Shown here: positions 48,067 to 60,000 of the stretch, piece by piece
Position numbering within the stretch: the stretch's first letter is position 1
Layout of the letters: each line of letters opens with the position of its first letter
Source of the DNA: Ceriagrion tenellum
Taxonomy: Eukaryota; Arthropoda; Insecta; Odonata; Coenagrionidae
Reading direction: 5' to 3'
Assembly: GCA_963169105.1 (NCBI GenBank)
Contig: OY720640.1
Coordinates: 118,282,085-118,346,084 of the forward strand
DNA: 64,000 nucleotides
Notes under the pieces: model-generated
What the model was told of the DNA's origin: nothing
What the model saw: the letters and a program-made list of their open reading frames with translations, nothing else
Databases searched by the model: none
Position numbers and translations under genes: made by a program

Positions 48067-51000
48067 GTAAGTCATACGTCTACTTTAGGTAAAAGGAGAA
48101 TAATAGCCTCTTTTTTGGTGCTGCTTGCGAAAAACTGTGTTCAATAGCATGCAACAGTTAGTGTTAATGATGAGAATATTTATAAATAGCATTCTTCATT
48201 CATTCATCTCAGCGGTTTCAAACAATTCACTTAGTGTCCGAAACAAAAGATTACATGCATGAAATTTCTTCGGGTTTAAACATTGGGTTAAATATTTGGC
48301 TGATGCTAACTTTTCGACAGATTACTCATCCTTCATCTTAATAACCCTGAAGAAGAGCATTGTTGAAATGTTGACAGCAGCATGAAATTCAACCCGTATT
48401 GCGACTCGAGAGAACTCCACATGTTAAACTCGCCGCGCAAATACCAAACCTTTAAAAAAAATTACATTTAGCTTTTCATTATCTCAAGGTCTATAATATA
48501 GTTTATTGCAACTTTAGAGTTCTCGATGGCTCATTTTAGATGGATCATTTATCAGAGAATCATAAAAAAATGCAAAAGGATTATTGAAATATTCAAAGAT
48601 CCTAATTTTCCTGAATTAAAAGTTATTAGTGGAAGAAGGGTATTCATGTCGTACGTGGTCCATGGATTGCCTGCGGTATAAAAAAGTAAATGACAATTTG
48701 GTGAAAGAGGAATATGACTGTAATAGACTAAATAGTTTCTATTGAAAATATTTATATATAATGGCCAAAGTAAAGCGTTTCTTAATCTCAAAATTGTAAA
48801 AAAAATACTTAAATGAGTACTTATAAGCATCCATTTGCCACCTAGCTTCACTCAAATTTATCACAAAACAATGCGTTCACTTCTTCGATACCTACCCCAT
48901 ACATTTTGTCCTTCCACAAAACTCGAGACACAGTGGAAGTTCGTCATCATCCTTAGTCTAGTTAAATCACTCCTTTTAGGATCGCGACCTGTGTTGCTCA
49001 GGTTTGAATAATTCCGAAGAATTTCTTCGCAGCCATGTCATTCGGTATGTGTAGTGACATTGATTTTTGTATTTTTTTAATAAACAATGCAATAATACGA
49101 ACAGGTATATCTTTTAACAGTGCAAAAATTCAATCGCGTATTACTAACAATGGTGTAAAAATATTATACACTGTGAGGTGTCGCAATAGTTGTTTCACAA
49201 TGATACACACCTTTCGGTAAAAACCCTTTTATTATCAATCACTTAGAAATTACTCAGGGTTTAAGTAAGCGGCTCCGTCCATCCGACGGCCTCGCTCCGA
49301 CATTTCACAATCTGTTTTTCTACCACGCGTCATCGCGCCAGTCCCATTCATGAATGTTGGTGTATAGATCCCATGTGGGCAGCACCCCCCAAAGGCAGCG
49401 CTCGATTGCACAGCAGCACTGTATTCTAGAGATTATTATTTCCTGTTGGCGATACGTAACATCTTGTCTCGGTTTTAATATCCGCATACGGCATGAATAC
49501 CAAAACAAATAAAATTGTTTATGCTAGTAGCCATAAATCACCAATTTTTAACCACTGTTTAAACTTCAAATTGAAGCAAGATGTGTCAACTGGATCCTCA
49601 TACAAGTTCAGTGATATTAAACCTCTGACCATGAAAATAGCGAGTGGCTTAACACGATTGGGATTCAAGAAAGGCGATTTCCTGTGTTTTGCAACTTGTG
49701 ATGTCACCTTGATGTATATGGTCCAACTTAGTGTTTGGATATGCGGCGGAGCCGTACGAGGATTCCATAGCAGAGATAGCAAAGGTAAGTGCCTCTCCAA
49801 GAGATATATGTACGTACTCATTATAACCGTAATCCCACTTACAGTGAAATCTTTCTTTAGTCCTTTTGAATGGATGACTTAGGGGGGGGGGTGTGGGTTG
49901 GAGGGAGGATATATTTCAAAATGTCTCGCAGGTTAGACGGACGTCTTGGTAAGGTCTAATGTCAAAATATATTGTTTTGCAAAAAGAGTGATATCAATTC
50001 AAATTGATTTCATTGTATTTCCAAGTTTTGCTTAATTGAAATCCTAAAAAAATTCTTAAGTAATTTACTTTTCTCAAATATTTCATACCAGAATGGTTCA
50101 AAACAAATATTCACAATTTATGCGTTCATAACTAACTTTTCATGAATACAGTTTCATGAAAATTCATAAACAGGCTTATAAAACTTTTTTAAACATTTTC
50201 GTTTTTCTCACACCCGCCTCCGCGGGCTCAGCCCTCGAGGTGGCAGGTAGCAGACTTAGGTATAATACATGCATAGGTTTACGTGGATAGCTCCAGCTCA
50301 TTGAATTTATTATTAAAAACCATAAAATGAAAAACTTGCTGTTGATATTTTTTATATATCTGCATACTACCCTGCGAGCCGCTGCATGGATGTGTGGCAC
50401 GGGGTGTTAGGACATCAGTCGAGTAAAGATGTAAGGTATTAAGTGTTTGGGAGGTGAAATGGTGACGTGTATTATGGAAGTGTGTTGAGTAGAGCTCAGT
50501 ATTCATTATGGTAGCTTTGTGTGCGAGTAAAAACCGAGTTTTTATGCCTAACTCTTCGGCAATGTATCACCCTTATTTTATATCTTCTGTCAGACTTAGA
50601 GATGTAGCGTGGCCTCACGACAATATTCGCTGAGTCGCTCTGAAATACACCACATCTGAATTTCTCAAGCTAACTAAGCCTAGCGTGTAGCCCTCGAGTC
50701 TCTAGAGGCTACCACCTTAATCTCCCTAAGAGCTGTGAAACACTATTTGTTCGCTCATAGTAATTTTAACGAAGCGCGCTGCTTTTCTTTTTATTTTATT
50801 AATTTTTATAGTTGAATATTTATGGCTAGGGTCCCAAATGCTTGCAGCGTATCTGAGGTGTGGCCTAACCAGAGCGAAATAGCACCTCTCTTTTACTTTT
50901 TCGTCCGAGTACCCTCCTATTCCCTTAACAAATCTTGCACGACTTCGATTTATTTTAAGGAAAATAAGCAAAACATAATCCCTCAGTAGACCAGATCTGA

Positions 51001-54000
51001 CCTCAGTAGAGATGACCTATACACGCATTTCCGATGGAGTTTATGTGAATGATATGGGGTCGAATGTGAGACTTGAGGTGTACAAAAAGCAGCCAATTAT
51101 CTGCGGAGTGGCGACGTTTGATAATAAGCCAAGTTTTAAAGTTTAATTAAGTCTGGTCATTGAACGAAAAAGATTTTATGAAGACGTTGGAGTTTTTGGA
51201 TAAACTTTTCGTTTTATAATGTTGAGTAGGATAAACTGTGACATTCTGAGGCCCAAAGTGAAGAATTTCTCAGATCGGAGGATGAATAAAGAATTAAACC
51301 CTTCAAAACCATTATCATTCCCCGGGAGTGACCGATGTCGTTCTTTACCTTTGCAGAGGATTATGAACGAGAAGCCAGAGAGGTATCCTGTCGTTTTATG
51401 CTATGTGATCCCAGCACCGCGGATAAGATGAAGTGGGCGTCTGAGCAGCTGGAATGGGATATCCAAATGCTCTCCATTGGAGGCAAAATGGAAAATTTTA
51501 CAGCTGTAGAAGACATTGTAGCAGAGGATAACTGTTCCTGTAAGTACTAAATTTATTCTAAGAATTTCTTTATGAGAGCCAATGCTAAATTGTACCAATA
51601 AAATGCAACATACCCTTGTTCTATTCTTCTCGTTGTATAATTTTTCACTGCTTCCCATTAAAACAGCCTCAATGTCCTATATCCTCACAAAATCTCGGGC
51701 GTCACCTTTTTTATTATGTTTTTTCTAAAATCGCCTACTTAGCAAGCTCTACCGCACCTGTGCGAGTCAAAACAAATACTGAATTCCATATTCTTGCCTT
51801 GACTATAAAAAAGCTATTCCACCATTGACAGCTGTAAGTTATTATAGTAAGCAAAAATTAAAAGAAATATACTCATTATTCAACGATTTAATTTTAGTAA
51901 ATGCTTTTTCGGCCATTTTGGTCTACTACATCGCTTTTTATATCGGATGTAGGATGTGCTTCAGTTTAAGTGGTAAAATGCTAACAACTCAAGCACTAAT
52001 ATGATATGGCCACTTTATTTTTTACCATCAAATATCCTGGGAGTGTTTGCTAAAAAATTGTACCCCGTGAAAATGATATTCATATTTGGCAGAGAAATAT
52101 GGCTTTTATCTAAGTTTAACTCATTTTTGCATTTAATAATGAATTTTCAGAGTTAGTTTGTGAACGAAAACTAGCGAAGATATGTTCAAATGATAGATAG
52201 GAATTTTTTCTATAAAATAAAGATGCATGAATAGAAGAAAATTTTATTAATTTATTAATTGGAGAAAATTATATTAATTTTATGGTGGACTCACTCTATG
52301 ACAATTACCTCCGTCCCGAAAAATTCCTGTCCTTCTCACTCATTGGAATGCTTATTCGTTCAGTGATCTGCCCGGTTCAGTGGAATCTTGTGTTCGACGA
52401 ATCGAATTCAAGATTCAACCGAATTCTCCTTTTATTTTGCTTTCATATCCAAATTCAGCCTTTAGAATTAGAATACATTTTTCCTCCAAATTAAGGAGTC
52501 ACCGATACTTTTAATCACCTATCGCACGCAGAAAACTAATCAAATCCATTTGCCACACACTGGGGCAAGATGATATCTGGAGATGATGAGATGGAATCTT
52601 AAATTTATGGATTCAAAATGGTCAGATTCAGCCTTATAATCCTGATTGTTTCTTAGGCATATCACTCAAATCCATCTTTTTTTATCACTGCAAGACATGC
52701 GACACACTTGAAATTCTGATTCATCTTTCCTCAGTCGACAGCTCTTGTTCTGTGATTAGCTGTAAAAACCTATTTTATGTGGACTCTCTACGTAGAAATA
52801 TTATCGATTATTCGAGTACTAGAGTGTTGTCGTAAAGATTATTCAGACGGATTAAAAAAATCAAATATTGTTTTAAGATCCATCACGCCCATACGAGCGC
52901 GAAATAAGGATTCAAGTAAAATAGCAGGGAAAGCCATCACAAACATGGGGTGAGCTTCTTACGGCTAGACAATTAAAATACAACAGAGAAAGTCTCCACA
53001 AGCCGTAAACAATTGGCACCCTTCGTCAACAAACACCAAACTTACTGTGTTGGGCGTCAAACTTACTGCATCGTAAAGTGAGGAGGACTTTATTTACAGC
53101 TCGGATGCCTTGACCCTTCCTCACTTCAACCTTGCGTTGACGTGATGCGTTACCTTCGGTTCGCTGAAGAGGGCTACTTTGTAGTCAAAATACGCGTATT
53201 CAACCCCCACCCTCGTCCTGTTGTGTTGATTTGACCACGCTCTTTTTGAACTGATTCTCCCAGAAGTTGGGCCCATTTGTGCGTGTGAGTGATTTTGTGT
53301 GCTCGTGAGTGTGCTTGTGTAAATAACCGGGCATCCTTAGCGGGGTCTCATTAGCCTTGTGAAATATCCCAGGTTATAACCCAAACACCCTTAGCGGGGT
53401 CCCATTAGCCCTTGCAAAGGATCCTATTTGGGTTGTGTGTGTGCGTCTGTGTTTGGTCCCTGGCGAGGAAGTAACATTCCCGTAAACCAACAAAGGGGGT
53501 ATTCTTGGTTGAGAGGCTGTGGTTGGTCGCTGCTGTGGTTTCCCAATATACCAACACAGTAAGTTTGGTGTTTGTTGACGAAGGGTGCCAGTTGTTTACG
53601 GCTTGTGGAGACTTTCTCTGTTTTATTTTAAAATAGCAAGAATGAAGTCTGATGCAATTTGCTTGATACTTGATTTATTACTATAGGTTACCCACATGAT
53701 GTGGAAATAAACCCGGAAGAGGACGTTTACATCGTCGTCAGTACAAGTGGATCCACAGGACCGCCAAAGGGAGTGTTGCACACTCACCGCAACATGGTCA
53801 CAGCCTTCTCTAACTTTGGTGCACCAATAAAAATTGAAGAGTGAGTAATATTAACAAAGAATATCGAGTAGACAAGTAAGCACATACTAAATATATATGT
53901 GTAACTGAGAAAAACCATATCACAAATCGGATGACTACTCTAACTCTGCACATATTGTCTCACAATGTGTGCTGTCTTTCATTTTATCAATTATCTGATG

Positions 54001-57000
54001 AAGGCCAAGAATTTTGGGGCGCTCTCTATTAGCAACCGTCGGGAATCATTTGATATCAGCGTATGGAGGTGTTGTTGGGTCCATTGTCTATGGATTCTCG
54101 TTCCTCGGCATCAGCAAATTTGATCAGAAGCTGCTGCCCGGCCTAATTGAAAAGTATAAGGTAATACTCAATTATTAGAAAAATTCTTGGTTCAATGAAT
54201 AATTTACATTTGAGTAAAAGGTTCGTATTGATGACCCTGGTTCAATTTTTCAGCCTGATACCCTGTTCATATATCCATATGCAGCCAATATACTCATACA
54301 ATCTCCAGATTTGGGTAACTACGACCTTTCATCCGTAAAAAATGTTTTCAGTGGAGGATCAGTATTTACAGTAGCCACTGCAAAACTATTTGCGGAGAAA
54401 TTGCCGAACGTACATCTAATGGTGGTAAGTTTCAGAATTTCTTACTGTGACGAACGAGGCGCGTTCAAAAAAGTAAGTACCGTTTTTTTTTATGCAACAA
54501 ACAAAGCATTCGGGCTAGACATTGCATTTGAATACAAATTTGTTCATTTCTTATTCTAAGAACAGCGCCGCCGCCAACGATGGCAAAAACTCTCCGCGGC
54601 GCACAGTTGATGTCATAGCGCAGTATGACGTTCAGAAAGAGATAATAGTTTTTGGGAGCATGGTCCGACTTGGCTGGTCTTCCCTCACAAATTTTGCGAA
54701 CCGAATCTCCACAGACAATAGAAGGTCGACAACTCCTTGGTTCTTTATGACTACTCGTTCAGCCTTTTGCTGGAATATCTTGATCATGTCCAAACAATTC
54801 CATCAATCACTGAATTTTTATCATAAATCTCAAACACTTTTGTTTGGATTGCAGGATTCAACTTCCTCGCGTTCTGAAATCTGATTACAGACTGCGTTGC
54901 ACAGTAAGCGGTATCTCCTACTGACTTAAACATCTCAAACAAACTCAACGATAGGTAAACAATTATTTTCGTTCGGATTCAAACAGTTGAGAGGCAAAAT
55001 GTTACAAAAGATAATTTTCGTTTGCAGGACAGCGATCGCAGCGCTAATGCGGGACTTCCACGAAATGGCTCTTACTTTTTGAACACGCCCCGCCCATGTC
55101 CTATGATTAGTTTCTTTCTTCACATAAACCTACCTTAAATCTACTTTTCGGGGCATGTGGTCTCGTCGCCTTAAAAATTTTCCTCTCTTCCTCATCTTGA
55201 AGTATTTCATAGAGAAAAATAATACGAGTGACTTGGGAGAAATAACTCTTCTGGCCATCGGGAAGTTTACGGAAGATAACACTAAATGGAAAAGCATCGT
55301 TAACCCTCGATACCACGCGGACCCAGAATATTTTTTTCTAATCACTGCGAATTCTTCTTAAATTCGATACTCCTTCCATTCTACTAATTCTAAACTCTAC
55401 TTTAGTTGCAGTTCGCGCAATGGAAAAAGAATGGGATGCAGTTTCTTTTCAGACTCAGTTGCAAAAAGCTGTTGAGGAAAGAATACCTTCATTCGCTTTA
55501 GTCACTGCTTCGTTGTGTCTCCGCCCCGCAAATTGGCCAGTAATTATCTTTGCACCTATTAATAATATAGATTGGTACACTTTGGATTCTAATACCCTTA
55601 GTATCCGCTTTTTTCACGAGAGTTCATGGACTTGCTATAATTTTTTTCTTTTTCTTTTTTCGGTGTCAAAAAAATTCAAGGAGACTTTTTTCGACCATGA
55701 GTGAGTCTGAAAGATAGCAAATACTAAAAATGCTTGAAAGCGAGAGTGAAGAGGATAATGTCGATTCGAGTGAGAGTGACGAGGAGAAATGTAACACCAT
55801 AACGTATCACTCTGATCACGAATCATATTCTGAAAAAGTGAGGATGAACATTTGGAAACAATCAGACTAGTTGTTGGAAAAAACGAAGTGACGGAGTGGT
55901 CTGCTGTAAAAATATCAAAAAGATCTCGGATCGAAAAATGCAACGTGCTGAAATATTCTCTAGTGCCACTTGGTAAGGCACGCAGCGTTACGGATGTTTT
56001 GGGTTCTTGGCAACGTTTTTCCCTGATTCCCTTTTGCTGGATATTGCATCTTTTACAATAATAAAAATGCAAACGGCTCAGATTAGTTTTCACCATCCAA
56101 CGTATACTAAAGAAACAGACCTAACGGAATTGAAGGCGTAAACAGATTACTTTACCTAGATGGGGTGCAAAAATCGGGTCATAAAAATGTTTTATATCTC
56201 TGGAAAACAGGTGGTACGGGGACTGAAAAAATTAGAATTTTTAAAAGTATAAACAGGTTAAACAATTTTCTGCGAATGTTGATATTTGATAACATTCACG
56301 ATAGACGCGAAATCAGGAGAATAGATTAATTTTCTTCGATCAGGGCTATTTTCTATCAATTGCTAAGTGACTGCCGGAAAAATTACATCTTGAGTGAAGT
56401 GGTTACAGTATATGAGGTGCTTGAACGATTCCGTGGCAGTTTTGGAGTTTAAATGCCATACAAGCCCGCAAGATATGGGATAAAAATATCCGCCAGTCAT
56501 CATCATTTGGTGTTCTGTATGCTGACAGGTCCCGTACACCACTGTCGTCTCCATCCGCTTCTGTCCTGAGCTTCCTTCTTTGTTTCATCATAGCTGATGT
56601 TCTTCACCTGATCCAACAATTTAATTCTTCTCCTTCCTCTCTTTTTCTTTCCTTCAATTGAACCTTCAAGTGCCACAGTTATTATACTTTTCCCTCTCAT
56701 CACATGGCCCAACCAGTTTCCTTTTCTTTTCCTAATATCCTTTAGGAGCGACCTTCCTTCTTTTACTTTGCTCAAAACCTCTTCATTTCTCATCTTATCT
56801 ACCCATCTTACTTTTTCCATCCTTCTCCACACCCACATTTTATAAGCTTCTATTCTATCCCTTTCCCTCTTACCTAATGTCCATGTTTCACATCCATACA
56901 TGAAAACGCTCCATGAATAGCATTTAGCTAGTCTCTTTCTCAGCTCCAGATCCAGGCTTTTATTGCAGAGCAAGTTTTTCTTCTGGCTGAAGGCCTCTTT

Positions 57001-60000
57001 TGCCATTGCTATCCTTGCTTTTATTTCTGCAATACTTCTCCAGTCGTCTGCCACCATCGTTCCTAGGTACCGGTAGCTTTTCACTTTTTCTAATACACCT
57101 TCATTTATTTTCACACTCGTATAATTTTCACAGTTTACTGGCATCACCTTTGTCTTTCCTAGGTTTATCTTCATCCTTATTCCTTCATCCCTTTTTCTAA
57201 AACCTTTATCAACCTTTGAAGTGATTGCATATCATCTGCTAATATTACCATGTCATCTGCGAATCTTATACTTCTTATCTTCCTACCCCCAATGCTGACT
57301 CCTTCCTCTATCCCATCAAAAGATTTATGGATCATGTCTTCAACATATATATTGAACAAGGTTGGCGACAGACAGCATCCCTGCCTTACTCCTCTATCAA
57401 GATCCACCCATTCTGTTATCTCCTCATTTATTTTTAACGCAGCTTTTTGCCTCATATATAATTCTCTAATGAGTGTTCTCTCCTTCCATACCAACCCCTT
57501 CTCTTTTAGAATTTCGAACATTTTATTCCATTCAACCCGATAAAAAGCCTTTTCCGGTCCAATAAAACAAAGCGCCATTCCTTTTCCTCTCTCTATATAC
57601 CTGTCTCCAGTTATTCTTAACAGGCCAATGGCGTCCCTTGTTCCTTTCCCTTTCCGGAAACCAAATTGTTGCTCCCCTACATTTTCTTCCATTATTCTTA
57701 TTAATCTCCTGTTCCAGTAGTGATGCGAAAAATTTACACCAGTAATAGGGAAGTCTATGTTGGAAAGCAAAATCTCCTGATGATGGTGATTACAGGCCAG
57801 ATTCAATAGTGGAAAGAATGGTTCAGCATATTTATAAAACTAGAAGTGATGACACCCTTGATAACTGGTTTATATCCTACTCATTAGCACTTGAACTAAA
57901 AAAAGGTCTAACAGCAGTGAGATAGTAAGGAAAAATAATGGTGATATGGCACCTATGTTTATCGCCAAGTCAAAAGATAGAGTAGTTGGTAACAGCATTT
58001 TTGGTTTCCAATAGGAAATTACGCTTGTGTGGTATAAACCTAATGATAAGGTTGTCTTACTTTTATCAACTAAGATTCGAGATGAACACTTGGATCCTCA
58101 GATGAATTAACCAGAAATCATAATGTTCTATTACTCCACCAAAGTGGGGATAGATGTTTCAGATCGTTTGCAAACTACTTACAACGTCTCCCAAATTTCC
58201 TGTCGATGGCCCCTTACTCTTTCTTTCACCCTTTTGAATATTGGAGGGAGAAACAGCAAAATATCGGATCAACATGAGGGTGGAAATTTTTGACATGGTC
58301 AGAAAGTGCCACGTGTCAGACTTGCAAACCAAGAAATAATTCTCCCCCTGGCATGTTATCTTCCAAACCACCTAATGACATTTGGGAAAGACTCTTCATA
58401 GTTTTTGTTGGTCCACTTCCCTCCACAAAGAACAAGCATTAGTATGTTTTGTCATTAATTGATGGATTTTCCAAGTTTTGTGTCCTGTAACCTGTTCGTA
58501 AGGCTACGGCTGGAGCTGTCATTTCAGTGCTCACTCAAAGAGTATTCTCTAAACTGGGATATCCAAAATATCTTGTCTCTGAAAAGGCTGCTGTTTTCAA
58601 GTCTCATCTGGTCAAGCAGATGTGCCTACTATTTGGCATAAAGCAAGTGTTCACCTCCCCTTACTACCCTTGCTCTAACCAAGTTGAAAGGCTGCACAGA
58701 AATCTAAAGTCAGCCCTCTCTATTCTATGCCATAATCTTCATTCTAGTTGGGACATTTTCATTCCTGACTTAACTTTCGCCTTCAACACTGCATCACATG
58801 CCAGTACTGGTCACTCTGCTGCCAAAATGTTTTTTGGTAGACAGTTGTTTCATCCTCTGACAAATCACTGGTCTATCCCAAGTGAGATTTTTTGTGATAA
58901 CGTCAGTGAGGAGCAGAGGAATTCCTGTTTGCGTCAGGTCTTTTCCAATTTGAACAAGGCGAAAGTAAAACAGGGAGAAGCTTTCAATAAACTCCACTCT
59001 CAAGTAACCTTTGCACCTGGGGATTTAGTGTTGAGTAAAAATCATCCCATTAGTTCAAAGGCAGATATGCAAATGGCTAAATTGATGCCTACTTGGTAAG
59101 GACCCTTCACCCTTATGAAATGTTTCTCCTGTAATGGTATTACTTGAGATAACCCCGGGGAGAGAGAGAATATTCCATGTCTCTCAACTGAAGGGTTATC
59201 ATGGAGTTAAGGTCTGACTACAATAAGTCAAGACGCTGGGTATTGTTAAATATCACTTGTACTATATGTTCCAATAATTCAATTCATGATTTATCATATG
59301 TCAACGTCCCTCATTGTTATGGTTTTCCCTCAGTTTACTCCAATGCTCAATTTAACAAACCATCTACTACGTACTATCAATATGTATCTTGTTCTGTGTT
59401 ACTGCTGTGTGTGCCTATAAAATTTTCTGTGATGATTATGCTATTAGCGAATTAAGTGCTATGGGAGGAATGATGGTGTGATAAGGAGGGAGATGGGGGT
59501 AGAGTGGCCATGGAACATTCCCCGAGGTGTCTCGTTTCCAGATAAGTTGCGGAGGGGTCAGTGGCCGCTGAGATTCATTGTGTTTGATTGCCACCATAGC
59601 CTCCCATCCTAACTGGTGTTTTTCTTGAAATTGAGTGATCTTAGTGATGACTATTGTCAAATATAATTTTAAAATAGTGTATTCTTTAAATTACCTGTTA
59701 TACTTTTGATGTATTGCTCCAACCCAACTCAATTAAGAACCCAAGTTATTATTATCTCTATTTTGGTCTGGACGCTGCAACCCAAGTACGTTAAGAACCC
59801 AAGCTTCACTGTTTCTATGTGTTACAACCATGTTCATTTACTGCCTTAATTCTGGCTACTCTCAAGATGTTTTGAGCTTTTTATTTTTTGTAAGAGTATA
59901 TCCCTTGACGATTTGACTGATTTAGTTTGAGGATTTAACCCTTGAACGATTAAATTAATAGTTTGAGGTTCTGAATACTCTAATGCCAATGCACGTATTG

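Larger units (their letters stand above)
51540..53686 (+). other. Intron 3 of the synthetase gene
   Basis: 2.15-kb intron with a gtaagt donor and ctatag acceptor; it contains the MITE at 52972-53634. The remaining sequence is AT-rich and featureless. Confidence 0.8.

Noticed and set aside
56999..57543. Plus-strand frames opposite the RTE LINE
   Set aside because: They are shadows of the minus-strand RT frames with recognisable FADD and YGCETW motifs.
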